Positions 1 through 12,425 of a stretch of DNA of 64,000 bases are shown here, piece after piece. The number at the start of each line of letters is the position of its first letter. Within the stretch, counting starts at the first letter, position 1. Under the pieces are notes generated by a model. It did not search any database and was not told the origin of the DNA. It was given only the letters and a program-made list of their open reading frames with translations. A program made the position numbers and the translations under genes. Location of the stretch: NCBI GenBank assembly GCA_037039925.1, contig JAXRKP010001340.1:1-64000 (forward strand), read 5' to 3'. This stretch comes from Doris montereyensis. Lineage: Eukaryota; Mollusca; Gastropoda; Nudibranchia; Dorididae.

Positions 1-1239
1 CATTTATGCAGGTTAGGGGCTGGGGGTGGGCTAGGTGGGGGGTGGCTCAGGATCAGGGATGGTGATAGTGTGACTATGGAAGTCCCTCATATTCCGTTTT
101 ATGTATTACTAATCTAGATCTGGTTTATTTAGAATCCCATAGGTTACGATTGATCAACGTCATGCTAGCCATAAAAATGCATAACATATACCAGTATTCG
201 TTGGTCGTAGGAAAGACTTGTGTTCTTGACGTAAAATTTAGCGAAGTGGTGTATTCGGACCCGGGTCCCAATAAACACCCACACTATTCGGACACGCTGG
301 GCCTATTAGGACAAGGACTATTTATGTAAATGACGTCATAACATAACCTAAACCGTGCATGCCCAGAACAATATTATTAGATCTATTGTTTAAGTGCCGG
401 TACCACCCATGTCCCAAAATCCAATAACGTAGTGTAGCACCTACTGGGATATTTACATTAAAAAATACTTAAAATGGGTAATAAAAATCGCGGCCCGTGC
501 TCCCGAAAATGAGTTCACCGGAAGGTATGAAAGGTTTCCGTTTACTTTTTTTTCCGGAACGAAATATGACCGCTAGAAATAGAAGTCGACTTCGCTTAAG
601 GCCGTCAAGATGGCCTTGCTTTGCTACGATTGAAACTGAAATTACGTGTCTTCAACTTCAATTCTCTAAAAATGTAATTTTAGAGATAGATTCTAGATCT
701 GTGTGTCCAATAAAAACCCGGGTCCGAATAAAACCCACACTATTGGGACACGCGGATCCGAATAAACACCCACACTATTGGGACACGGGTCTGAATAATG
801 ACAGCCAAAATTTAGCGCTCAAGTTGGGCATTATTCTTCTCATCATACGATAGGCCCTGGACGGTAAGCGAAACCCCCATGAATGACACTAAGTCTAGGA
901 TTTTAATATCAACATAAAAAATCCTGTTACAGCTGTTAAGCGTTCTCATAACTCCTGTGTTGCGTTATCAACTGTACCACTAAGTAGCGGCAACTGTACT
1001 CATAAAGGGGAGAACAGCCGTCTGCTATCAAAAATTCAAAATAAAAATCCAAATGGAGTGAGTGTGAGGCACTTGCTTGACACCATGTTCACTTATGGGA
1101 ATGGGACTGGAAGTGTTATTTTTGTATTTTCTTCCGGTAAATGGTTGTGTATACGTTTCTTGAAATCATTACTTTTTAGTCAGGAGGGGTCCAATGAGCA
1201 AAGCTCCTTTCTTTCTTCCTTTATCAGTTCCCATTCTAC
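1..1239. other. Intergenic, no gene recognised; short dispersed motif
   Basis: I see no exon-like or conserved coding signal here. A short motif, ATAAACACCCACACTATT followed by GGGACACG or CGGACACG, occurs near 270-292, in a shortened form near 727-754, and again at 758-787. Each copy is preceded by GGGTCC or GGATCC. The small open frame around 497-853 runs through these motifs and resembles nothing I know. Confidence 0.5.
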
Positions 1240-4085
1240 CTTTCAGTGTATGGTTTCAGATGCCCGAGATGATCTTTCTCCAGGATGCCCTGTCCTGGCA
1301 TTTTCTGTTTCCTTCCAAAAAAGTTAAATTTCTATGCTTTAATGCCTCTTTTATATCTTCTTCCCACTTTCTCCGAGGTCTGCCTTTTGGTCTTTTACCT
1401 TGGGTTTTAGCACTGTATACTGATTTAGCTATTCTATTGTCATTCATTCTGTTTACATGCCCAAACCATCTCAATTGATTTATTTCTATCTTAGCTTTCA
1501 TGCTATGGTTAGGTCTCTATTGTTGTGTTTCTGATTTTGTCTCTTTTAGTTTTCCCTACTACTCTTCTTAGATATTTCATTTCAGCTGCCTGTACTCTAT
1601 TGTATTCTCTACTGTCTAAGGTCCAGGTTTCGCTTCCATTGAGAAGGGTAGGACCATAAACTGTTGTATACTGTCATTTTGGTTTTTGTTGACAATTCTT
1701 GTTTACCTACAAATGCCTTTCCTAGATGGTTATATATATCGTCATTTCCTTTTTGATTCGCTGGCTGATTTCTTCTCTTAGTTTTCCCTTTGAGTTAATC
1801 ATTACTCCCAGGTAATTGTAGCTTTGAACTTGTTCTAAATTCTCCCTTGCCAATATTAAAGATTTTGTGTTTTAGCTTCCCTAGTTACTAGCATTGTTTT
1901 TGTTTTCTTTGCATTTACTCTTATTCCTCTTTTGTTTAGTTCATTGTTCATTATGTTGATATTCGACTGAAGGTCCCTTTCTGATTTTCCAAACAGAGCT
2001 AAATCATCGGCAAATGAAAGCATTGATACATTTACTGGTTTAAGCTTCCACATACCTACATTCATTTTCTTCATTTTTGAGGATGCCTTTGTGACTGAAT
2101 CTATAAATGTGATAAAGAAAAGAGGACTTAGGATATCTTATTCCTATATCTACATCAAATTCTTCAGATACATTTCCAACTACTCTCACTGCACATGTTA
2201 GTTTATTGTAAAAACTTTTAATGGCCTTTTGTAAGTCAATAAAACACAGGTGAAAGTCAATATTTCTCTCGAGGAATTTTTCTATTATTTGTCTAATTGT
2301 AAATATGTGGTCTTGTACACTTCTTCCTGGTCTAAATCCACTCTGATGTTCTTCAATCTGATCCTCTACTCTTTTCCTTAGTCTCATTTCCAGAATCCTG
2401 GCATACATTTCCTGGTACGCTAAGTAGGGATATCCCTCTAAGTTTGAGCATTCCATAGTTGATCCTTTCTTGTGTATTGGTACTACCATTCCCTTTTTCC
2501 AGTCGTCTGGCACCTGTTTGGACTTCCATGCTTGTTGACATATTGCATACATGCATGTAGTAGTTTGTCTGCCTCTCTCCCTTGGTTTTTAATCATTTCT
2601 GGATAAACTTGATCTGCTCCTGGGGTCTTTCATAATTTCACTTTTCTTATAGCTGTTTGGATTTCTTCCATTGATATATCTACATCTTCAGCTGTCTTCT
2701 CTGGATTACTTGTTACTTTTACTAATTACTCTGTACTTCTTGTTTGATATGTTCTTGAGGGATTATATAATTGTTGAAAATACTTTCTCCATGTTTCCAT
2801 GATTTCACTATCTTCTTTCATTATTTCTCCTTTGGCATTCTTAATTTGTCGTATTGGGCATGCTTTGGTCTTTCTCATGCTCTTCCTTGCCCCCCAGAAT
2901 GGCTTTTAATTTCCTTGATAGCTTTCTTGAAGTCTTTGTCCAAACTCTTCCCATTGTTCCTGTTTTGCTTTCCTCACTTCCTCACGTAATCTATCCTATC
3001 CTTGGGTCTCTTTGTTTGCAGTATTTCTTCCAGGCCTCTTCTTTTCTTTGTTCTTAGTATTGACATTCTCACTCCACCATCCTGTTCTTTCCTGTCTGCC
3101 TTAATTTTTTCCTAACACAGACCTCTTCATTACAACTGAGGAGTGTTTCTTTATACATCTGCCACTTTTCTTCTATTGTGCTATCATTCAGATCCATCTG
3201 CCTTTCACTGATAAATCGTTTATCCTAGATTGGTATATCTGTTTTACTATTGGTTTATTTATTTATTTCCTCTATATTGAGTTTAGTTGCTTTCTTCTCT
3301 TTCCTTTTCTGTTTTTTTCTTCAGTCAATTATCTCATTTTGGCAATCACTAGGTGATGACCACTAAATATTTCTGCTCCTCTGTTTACCTTTGCATCCAA
3401 TGTACTGTAAAAAAGGAGCTGCTAACTATTATGCAGTTTATAATTGACTTTTAACACCTGTCACATACTTGCATATTTATGAATATGTTTATGAGGAAAA
3501 AAGGTGTTGGCTATTTTCATGTTACCTCTTTAGGTAAAATCTATTAGTTTTCTCCCATTTGGAGAAGTTGTCTCTCCTTCTTTACCTTTTACTCCTCCTG
3601 ATGTTTTCTACATGTTTTTGTAGTCTAGTTTAAATCCCCTAAAACCATTAGTTCCTGTTTGGGTTTAAGATTCTCTGCAGCTCTTTAATTCGTTTCCGAA
3701 GATATCTTTTTCTTTTTAGTGGCATCTTCGTTTTTGTCCATAAGCTATTAATAATTCAATTTCTCTTCCTTTTGGATTAATATTTACCTCTAATAATAAT
3801 GGAGAAACACAAAATGTTCCAACTTTCTAGTAGCTTTTCATGCCTTTTATACATTAGGAGGCCTACTCCTGCTCTAGTTCTATCTGTGACATCTACTCCT
3901 GAGAAGATTAAAGAATGATTTGGTCTTTCATTTTCTATTCCTTATCCTTTTTCTTTGTTTTGTAATGGCCAAAATATCTACTTTGAATTTGGCCATTTCT
4001 TCAATTAATTCTATCTCTTTTCCATTTATTGCCCTACTATTCTATGTTCCACTTTTTTCATGTCTGAATATATGATCAATTTTTA
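1240..4085 (-). mobile_element. Decayed RTE-like non-LTR retrotransposon (endonuclease + reverse transcriptase)
   Basis: Read on the minus strand this is a nearly full-length but broken non-LTR element. The 5' part (about 4080 down to 3700) translates in pieces to an apurinic-type endonuclease start resembling RAINGKEIELIEEMAKF. The reverse transcriptase follows at about 2552-2040: WKKGMVVPIHKKG, then HQSGFRPGRSVQDHIFTIRQ, then FIDLQKA, and the catalytic box SFADDLALFG near 2010. The C-terminal tail at 1501-1256 has the familiar LRWFGHVNRM and GRPRRKWEEDIKEAL segments. The first catalytic motif reads FIDLQKAIKS where families usually have an Asp after KAF, and several frameshifts and stops interrupt the frame, so it cannot be active. 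The RTE-like assignment rests on the tail type and could equally be a close relative. Confidence 0.85.
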
Positions 4086-4756
4086 GACCTTCCCCTGTCA
4101 ACATTAAATCATATTGCTAAAGTTTATCATATGGTCAACACACTTGTCATCTCAGTTGATATGATAATTAATTTATTGAGCTGTTCTCTTCTGCCCATAT
4201 GATCAATGGCACTTTACAATAAAATTTGAATTACAACAGATTTCATAAACTACATTTAATTCCATTCTGACAGAACACAATCTGTAATAATTGACTATAA
4301 CTGTGAATCCGATTTTGTACCCTTAAACCTAAAGTACAGTGTACCTCAAGGTTCAGTATATGTTTTTGTACGTATCCTCTAATTAGAATCTTAGTCCCAT
4401 TACAGTAATCATAATTATCATTATTGTGATTAGCAGTGAATACGACATCTCTTTCAATAATAATGATGAAGGTCATGTTGATGAAGACGATATTGATCAG
4501 GATGGTAATAATGTATCTAAATAGTAATAATGATAACAATAATATTTTAAAAGGTACTTTGTCATATCCCTTTGCCATAGACTCAAAACATGAAATCAAT
4601 GTTCTCAATCCTCAAGGCTTCAAAGTAAGGAGATAAAAAAAAAGAAAGTAAATGATTATGGGCCTTAATTGATCAACAAAGTTGAAAATAATTTAAATAG
4701 AAGGCAATTGATAGTGTTTCCAATCATTATTATCCTTTTTGTTTTTATTGTTTTAT

Positions 4757-5056
4757 CAAGTAAAGTTCCTTCAAGGCCATTATGACCCACAGAGCCGGAG
4801 CTTATCCCTGTTTTTATAGCGTGAAGCGAAACAAATGATACTAATCACCTCCTGGACAGGATGCTAGTCTGACACAGGTTTTTACTCCCAAGCTGGTGCT
4901 TGTACCCATTTTGCACCTGGGTCGAGTGGGAAAAATGCGTGATACATATCTTTCCCAAGGAGCACAATGTCGGTCCTGGCTTTGCCAGGATTCGAACCTG
5001 GGACCTCATGATCTCCAGTCCAGGAGCCTGACCGTTCGCCACCGACGCCACATTGT
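4757..5056 (-). mobile_element. SINE family B copy 1 (full length)
   Basis: On the minus strand it begins with a tRNA-like head (GGCGTCGGTGGCGAACGGTC) containing a B-box-like GGTTCGAATCC. It runs through a body that mentions AAAGCCAGGACCGACATTG and ends in CCTTGAAGGAACTTTACTTG. The same 300-bp sequence recurs eight or so times in the window in both orientations, which is what defines the family. The small frames here are chance. Confidence 0.85.
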
Positions 5057-5059
5057 TTT

Positions 5060-5470
5060 ATTAACATTGCAATATTTTCACTGTGTTGCCGACTGATTAT
5101 TAAAGAGTTTGTGTAATCATTGACATATTTACCACAATGTTGCGACAAGACGTTCTTTAGCAGGTAAAGATCTCTGAACATTGGTTTTATTTTGACATGG
5201 GGTCCAATAAACTTCAGCAAGAGATCAAAGCTGTTTGTTGTCATTAGAATGTATGATAACCACTTTTCCCTTCAGTAGTGGATTCCAAGAATCCGATGTC
5301 TCGCTTCTTTAAACACGTCTCCATTTCGAACAATATGGAAGTATAAGGTGCTGTGGTTCCATAGTGTACCATGGGTCAACATGATAGTGTGCTGGTGCTG
5401 GAATGAATGCAACGTTTTTTTGTCCCCGTTTTCAACCATCCCGTCCTGTTCCAGTGCAGACCCATTCTTG
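5060..5470. other. No feature recognised
   Basis: Unique-looking AT-rich sequence with no exon, repeat or RNA signal that I can support. Confidence 0.4.
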
Positions 5471-6045
5471 TGCTGACTGGAATGGAACTGGGCTGGAAAT
5501 GGATTTCACTTGATGATTTTACCGCAGCCATAATGCAAACGGCTGGCAAACAGCTGGATCCAACACAGTGATGGCACAGGTCCATGCTGGGTCTCCTGTG
5601 TCAGGCAATAAGGACACAAACATGGTGGACCCATTTCCAGCCCAGTTCTGCACCAGAGCCAGCAAAGTACCTGGTGACCATCTTCTTCCTGTTCTTCTTG
5701 TTAATGGAACAAGGGTTGTTCGAGCTCCAAGAGAGTCCTTGGAATGGCGATACAATCGCATATTCCCTCAGCTGGTGTCGGGGCCAATTGTGGGTCCTAC
5801 GGCTTAATCCACCTTCGGCTATTAGTTACATTACATGACTGTCAAAATTCTATATTACATCACAGATCAATGCGGCAGTGAAACAACTTTTCTCGCTGAA
5901 ACTGTGCTAGTGGTTCAATGAGTACAATATTCTTGTCACCCCGTTATCCGACCCACTTAGGTCTGTCCTACCTAATGCAAACTCGTTTTTGCGCTGGATC
6001 GTAACTGGGCTGAAAAGGGGTTTCACTGTGTTTGCAGCCAAAGTC
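5471..6045 (+). repeat. Dispersed repeat with internal inverted segments
   Basis: The segment at about 5680-5840 (GTTCGAGCTCCAAGAGAG, then CAGCTGGTGTCGGGGC, then CCTACGGCTTAATC) recurs in diverged form at about 63540-63710. Within the block, GAACTGGGCTGGAAATGG (near 5488) is the reverse complement of CCATTTCCAGCCCAGTTC (near 5632). A similar piece, AACTGGGCTGAAAAGGGG then TTTCACTGTGTTTGCAGCC, reappears at about 6007-6042. This looks like a foldback or nonautonomous transposon remnant. No coding potential is evident. Confidence 0.5.
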
Positions 6046-6218
6046 GTCTTTTGTCATCTCAGTCAGATGTTGTTTGTTAATATAATCTAAATCTGATCTC
6101 TTTAGTTCATGCAATTATGCCATAGCTCTTATCTTAGGCATTTGTCTGTCTGTGATGTTTGTGTTATATGTATGTATGCATGTATATGATGCATGTATAC
6201 ATGTATATGATGCATGTA

Positions 6219-6323
<105 letters not shown>

Positions 6324-6930
6324 CATATAAGGGTGTATATTCTTATGTATGTATGTATATTATTTGTATATATGTGTCTACACTTACACCCACTCAAACC
6401 CAAACATGCATACAAACACATACACTTATATGGAGCACATACTACTACTATACATGTAAACACACAAAAAAAGCCAATCATGTGACCCAAGCTATGTCTT
6501 TATTTCTGAACCTGCTATGCTCAAATTTCATGTAGATGTTACAAAGAGATCCCTAGAGTGTCTTTTCATCTTTAAAACAATGTCACCCTTTTCGATGATG
6601 ATTAATTAATTAATTTTTTCTTCTTTTACATCATTCCACTGGTAACTGATTTTTTTTTTTAACAAAGGGAGGTTACTAGATTTTTATGCTCATTTCAAAA
6701 GGCTTCAATAAGCTCAGCCATATTTGAATTTGATATCATGATATCAATTATCATGCCTGGAACTCTCCGTCGACCAGCAAAGCCACACATAAATATAGCT
6801 CTAAATCCACGCACGATACACTCAGTTAAGATCTTCGTTTCTGACCAAATGATTTTAGTAGACATAAAAAAGAGAAATTTTGTGGCACGTTTCATGAGGG
6901 CCGTAAAGCAAAGTCACTGAGTGGGCGTAG

Positions 6931-7126
<196 letters not shown>

Positions 7127-7159
7127 CACCTACGTGGACGTGGAAATCACTAGATTGGG

Positions 7160-7900
7160 GAATCTAAAACCTGATAGTTGATAGACTACATTCTGGTATG
7201 CAAGTCATCACCAAAGTTGATATCGGTAGTGACCACAGAGTGAGAAAGAGGTACAATCAAATTCAATGCAAGACTCATAAAATCAAGATGCATCAAAAGA
7301 AAAATTCCATTGAAACTCAAGGACAGATTTCAAGCCTTTCAAGTGGACATAACATCAATTAACACTCTGAATGATATAATGCAGAGGAGATAAACATGCT
7401 AAAAGAATGCAGCATAAAGACTACTAACTGAAATACCACCTGAAGGCTGAGACATTGAAGATCTTGATGAGAAAACGAAAACGCTTAGAAAGAAAGAACA
7501 CGAGACAGCTTTAGACAAATTAGAATATGCAGAGCTCAACGAGACAGTGAACAATGAAAGAAGAATAAAGGTCGGAAGAAAGATGAAAGAAGTGATCGAG
7601 AAAAGGAAAAGGCCCAAAAGATATCTACAAACGTGGGAAGAAAAGAACATGTCATGTATGCTTAATGAAACAGGTGAAACAACCAGTGACTGAGAAGATA
7701 TACATATAATGGATGTGTGTTACAAATACTACAGAGATTTGAATGATAAAACTGTAAAATAGCCAGCGAGCTTTAACAAAAAAACCAAGACGGGGTACAT
7801 AATATAAAACCACCATTTATTACTGAACATGAAATTGATGAAGCATGGAAAAGCTGGAGGAAGTATGATATCATCACGTGTGATGTACGGTACTCAAATG
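7160..7900 (+). mobile_element. Non-LTR retrotransposon fragment (end of endonuclease and linker)
   Basis: Plus-strand translation in pieces gives the endonuclease end motif DIGSDHR near 7219-7240. A charged linker follows, of the kind found between endonuclease and reverse transcriptase (KEHETALDKLEYAELN around 7493-7540, then KRYLQTWEEKN). The fragment fades after FITEHEIDEAWKSWR near 7816-7862, before any reverse transcriptase catalytic motif. Stops and small indels make it a fossil. It has the opposite orientation to the element at 1.2-4.1 kb. Confidence 0.7.
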
Positions 7901-8218
7901 AAGGAACCCGAAACGTTAACATCCCTTACGAACGTTTTTCAATCAAATGATCTTTAAAAAAAAGAAATACCAGGGGAGTTTGGTAAAGCAGTTCGGTCTT
8001 TTGAAACGTTGATCTTGAGCGGCACTTGCACTGACTGTCCACTATTTCTTGTAGTAGGGGTTACGATCACGCGCCGGTAAAGCTGAGTCATCAGCATAAA
8101 GAAGCTGTCAGTCTCAGAGTCAGATGCAGCCATCTCTCGTTGTTGTTGTAGTGTAGCCCTAACTCTGGACAAGCTGGTGGGGTTTCCATCTGACCGGGTT
8201 CGGATGTACTCGCCCACA

Positions 8219-8362
8219 CGGGCGGTTGACGGGGCTGCTGGTAGGTCCTATTTCTTTCTCCTTTCCTTCTTTCATCTTGCTGTTTCCTCTTAATTCACAC
8301 TGAGATCACCGCAATGGTGGACGTGGGTAAATTTCAATGAAACAAACAAACAAACAAACTCC
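8219..8362 (+). mobile_element. Short SINE-like family C copy 1
   Basis: It starts CGGGCGGTTGACGGGGCTGC, passes through a pyrimidine-rich TTCTTTCATCTTGCTGTTTC segment and ends with GGTAAATTTCAATGAAACAAA plus ACAAA repeats. It is one of about a dozen copies of this roughly 145-bp unit in the window. Confidence 0.8.
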
Positions 8363-8426
8363 CCCATCTGAATCGGTGGGCATAGTTTTCCAGTCGTATT
8401 ATATAAACGGGCTAATCTGTACATGC

Positions 8427-8715
8427 TGATTTGATTTGATTTTTGTGTCTATTTTACCCCGCCCACTACTAAAGTGATCTCAGGGGGTTTTGGTAGGGAT
8501 TTTAAAATTTGCCGGATTGCTCTGTAAACAGCCAAGGAATCTTTAACGCGCACAGAGTATTGGAATCTGCACACGGGGCTCTGTTCTATCGTCTGTCTCC
8601 AATGGGACTAGTGTCGAGCCACCTAACTGAACCAGGGGGGGTGGATTTTACTCGAAAACTAACATCGAGACAATTATTCAACCGTCGGGGCACTTGGCCT
8701 CTGTACCACCTAATC
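8427..8715 (-). mobile_element. SINE family A copy 1
   Basis: The minus-strand copy reads from a CAAATCAAATCA-type 3' tail at the left to the 5' head at the right, with the diagnostic CTAGTCCCATTGGAGACAGA and CTTGGCTGTTTACAGAGCA segments. The forward frame at 8509-8802 is simply this SINE read backwards. Confidence 0.85.
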
Positions 8716-9012
8716 TCCATGTGTGCAATGATTTGTTCGTCAGCAATTTTGCGTCACGGTGACATCATTAAACCTGCGTATCGACAGACCAATTCCCTTT
8801 AAAGGGATGATGTCTATTGTTTAATTTAGTAGTGGAACAAATGTGCCATTATTATAATTTCCTCAAGGTACTGTCGTGATGGAGCCAAGTCAGATCTGGG
8901 TCAATGTGACTCCACAATACCATTCCCAATGTAATGGCACGTCACCTCATTTGAATAGAATAAGAAATAAATGCGTCAAGAACTTGTCAACAAAAATCTT
9001 TAGTTCACCATT

Positions 9013-11417
9013 TAAACACTAAAGTAAAACACGACCGTACGTCTTACTTCACTATTCAAATACTGATAAATGACCCTATGTCTTACTTCACTATTTAAAT
9101 ACTGATAAATGACCCTATGTCTTACTTCACTATTTAAATACTGATAAATGACCCTATGTCTTACTTCACTATTCAAATACTGATAAATGACCCTATGTCT
9201 TACTTCACTATTCAATTATACTGATAAATGACCCTATGTCTTACTTCACTATTCAAATACTGATAAATGACCCTATGTCTTACTTCACTATTCAAATACT
9301 GATAAATGACCCTAGGTCTTATCTACTTTATTCATGACTGATAAATGACTGTCTTACTTCACTATTCAAATACTGATAAATGACCCTATGTCTTACTTCA
9401 CTATTCAAATACTGATAAATGACCCTATGTCTTACTTCACTATGATGTCTTACTTCACTATTCAAATACTGATAAATGACCATATGTCTTACTTCACTAT
9501 GATGTCTTACTTCACTATTCAAATACTGATAAATGACCCTATGTCTTACTTCACTATGATGTCTTACTTCACTATTCAAATACTGATAAATGACCCTATG
9601 TCTTACTTTATGATGTCTTACTTCACTATTCAAATACTGATAAATGACCCTATGTCTTACTTCACTATTCAAATACTGATAAATGACCATATGTATTACT
9701 TCATTATTCAAATACTGATAAATGACCATATGTCTTACCTATTCAAATTGATAAATGACCATATGTATTACTTCATTATTTAAATACTGATAAATGACCC
9801 TATGTATTACTTCATTATTCAAATACTGATAAATGACCCTATGTCTTACTTCACTATTCAAATACTGATAAATGACCCTATGTCTTACTTCACTATTCAA
9901 ATACTGATAAATGACCATATGTATTACTTCACTATTCAAATACTGATAAATGACCATATGTATTACTTCATTATTTAAATACTGATAAATGACCCTATGT
10001 CTTACTTCACTATTCAAATACTGATAAATGACTCTATGTCTTACTTCACTATTTAAATACTGATGAATGACCCTATGTCTTACTTCACTATTTAAACACT
10101 GATAACTGACCCTAGGTCTCACTTCACTATTTAAACACCGATAAATGACAACACTGATAAATGACAACACCGATAAATGACAACATAAATCCGATAAATG
10201 ACAACACTGATAAATGACCCTATGTCTTACTTCACTATTTAAATACTGATAAATGACCTATGTCTTATTTCACTATCTAACAATCAAAAATGATCCTATG
10301 TCTTACTTCACTATCTAACAATGAAAAATGACCATATGTATTACTTCATTATTTAAATACTGATAAATGATCTGATGTCTTACTTCACCACTGATAACTG
10401 ACCCTATGTCTTACTTCACTATTTAAACACTGATAACTGACCCTATGTCTTACTTCACTATTTAAACACTGATAAATGATCCTATGTCTTACTTCACTAT
10501 TTAAACACTGATAACTGACCCTATGTCTTACTTCACTATTTAAACACTGATAACTGACCTTATGTCTTACTTCACTATTTAAACACTGATAACTGACCCT
10601 ATGTCTTACTTCACTATTTAAACACTGATAACTGACCCTATGTCTTACTTCACTATTTAAACACTGATAACTGACCCTATGTCTTACTTCACTATTTAAA
10701 CACTGATAACTGACCCTATGTCTTACTTCACTATTTAAACACTGATAACTGACCCTATGTCTTACTTCACTATTTAAACACTGATCAATGACCCTAGGTC
10801 CTACTTCATGACCCTATGTCTTACTTCACTATTTAAACACTGATAACTGACCCTATGTCTTACTTCACTATTTAAACACTGATAACTGACCCTAGGTCTT
10901 ACTTCACTATTTAAACACTGATAACTGACCTAGGTCTTACTTCACTATTTAAACACTGATAACTGACCCTAGGTCTTACTTCACTATTTAAACACTGATA
11001 ACTGACCCTATGTCTTACTTCACTATTTAAACACTGATAACTGACCTTATGTCTTACTTCACTATTTAAACACTGATAACTGACCCTATGTCTTACTTCA
11101 CTATTTAAACACTGATAACTGACCTTATGTCTTACTTCACTATTTAAACACTGATAATGACCCTATGTCTTACTTCACTATTTAAACACTGATAACTGAC
11201 CCTATGTCTTACTTCACTATTTAAACACTGATAACTGACCCTACATCTTACTTCACTATTTAAACACTGATAACTGACCCTATGTCTTACTTCACTATTT
11301 AAACACTGATAACTGACCCTATGTCTTACTTCACTATTTAAACACTGATAACTGTCTTACTTCACTATTTAAACACTGATAACTGACCCTATGTCTTACT
11401 TCACTATTTAAACACTA
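9013..11417. repeat. 39-bp minisatellite, about 60 units
   Basis: Tandem units of about 39 bp: TCTTACTTCACTATTTAAAC then ACTGATAACTGACCCTATG. Because 39 is a multiple of three and the unit lacks stops in some frames, it yields repetitive open frames on both strands that are not genes. Left of about 10,050 most units carry TTCAAATACTGATAAATGACC. Right of about 10,390 most carry TTTAAACACTGATAACTGACC. Units with extra ATGATG insertions cluster at 9441-9620. Confidence 0.95.
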
Positions 11418-11512
11418 AAAAAAGACCATAGGCCATGATCTGGCATGTAACGTCATGGTCGATATCTATTATAGTTATTTATAGTTATAGTCAATTTCAT
11501 TTATATGGGCAA

Positions 11513-11838
11513 GGGGGACTCGGTAATCCAGAGGCATGATGTCGGTCTCTCAACCAGTGGGTCGTGGGTTTCGGACCCGGTGGCGGATGAAAAGAAATTC
11601 TCGAGTTTTTCGAGTAAAATAAAAATTACCCCCACCCGCCCTAGTCCAGGTAAATGGATCGACATCTAGTCCCTTCGGCGACGGACGATAAAAAAAGAGG
11701 TCCCGTTTGCAGATCACAATAGTCTGTGCATGTTAAAGATCCACTGGTTGTTTACAGGGCAGTCCGCGAAACATTTTTTTTTTACCAAAACACCCGAGAT
11801 CACCTTACTTGTGGGTGTGGGTAAAATCAAATCAAATT
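11513..11838 (+). mobile_element. SINE family A copy 2 (full length)
   Basis: The head is GGGGGACTCGGTAATCCAGA, then GTCGTGGGTTTCGGACCC (a degraded B box). The body includes CCAGGTAAATGGATCGACATC and GGTTGTTTACAGGGCAGTCC, and the end is GTGGGTGTGGGTAAAATC followed by ATCAA repeats. Confidence 0.9.
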
Positions 11839-11907
11839 ATAGTGGTAACGTTTTCTCGGTATACTTTTTTCATATAATATAGTCTCGTGTTCAAATTGTA
11901 CGCACTA

Positions 11908-11908
<1 letters not shown>

Positions 11909-11938
<30 letters not shown>

Positions 11939-12087
11939 CTTCTTCTTCTTCTTCTTCTTCTTCTTCTTCTTCTTCTTCTTCTTCTTCTTCTTCTTCTTCT
12001 TCTTCTTCTTCTTCTTCTTCTTCTTCTTCTTCTACTTCTTCTTCTTCTTCTTCTTCTCTTCTTCTTTTTTCTTCTTCTTCTTCTTCG
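11909..12087. repeat. (CTT)n microsatellite adjoining a retrotransposon 3' end
   Basis: About 180 bp of CTT, i.e. AAG on the minus strand, with a few interruptions near 12033-12071. It starts exactly where the minus-strand retrotransposon tail on its right ends. The Ser-rich and Arg-rich frames across it are repeat artefacts. Confidence 0.95.
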
Positions 12088-12094
12088 ATCTCTC

Positions 12095-12425
12095 TGCCAG
12101 CGGGTCAGACCAGGATTGTCTCCATTAATTACAGTCTTTTGCACAGTCTTTTGCAAACTCTCAATAGGGATGTATAGCTTTTCTTCCAGAGGTGCCTCGC
12201 CCGACCACATCGCTGTTCTCTCTGATGTATGGAGGGGACACTGCTGGAGAACATGTTCACTGCTGTTCAGTGGTGGGGCGCACCACACTCACACCGTTCT
12301 GATTCCCCAACTTTCAGATAGCGATACACATAATATTGATAGAGACGGTTGTGCCCAGTGCTGAGTCTGAATAGTGTGACCTGGGACTTTCTGTCAAGTT
12401 TGTGAAGGGGATCTTTGGGGTTATA
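12095..12425 (-). mobile_element. 3' tail of a Jockey/CR1-type non-LTR retrotransposon
   Basis: Minus-strand frames give KSQVTLFRLSTGHNRLYQYY, ERCECGAPHH and then, after a frameshift, SSEHVLQQCPLHTSERTAMW. This zinc-knuckle-like Cys/His tail (RLRTGHNRL...C.C...EHLLQ.CP) is a well-known C-terminal end of Jockey-like elements that carry RNase H. Only the tail survives (5' truncation is usual for target-primed insertion), and one frame slip separates the two halves near 12270-12290. Confidence 0.8.

Noticed and set aside
4757..5056. A possible tRNA gene in the head of SINE B copies
   Set aside because: The B-box-like GGTTCGAATCC is present, but no full cloverleaf could be drawn. Many diverged copies with the same downstream body show it is a SINE.
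6695..6920. Small overlapping frames of 60-66 residues on both strands
   Set aside because: No recognisable family on either strand. They may be part of an unrecognised repeat, but I cannot support a gene.
8509..8802. A 97-residue frame starting MPDCSVNSQG
   Set aside because: It is SINE A read in reverse. The same peptide style recurs at other SINE A copies, for example 58569-58781.
9012..10170. Repeat proteins with a YQYLNSEVRHR period
   Set aside because: The 13-residue period equals the 39-bp minisatellite unit. There is no splice or start context, and unit indels break the frame.
9013..11417. A CRISPR-like array
   Set aside because: Units are contiguous without unique spacers, and the genome is animal. 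It is a minisatellite.
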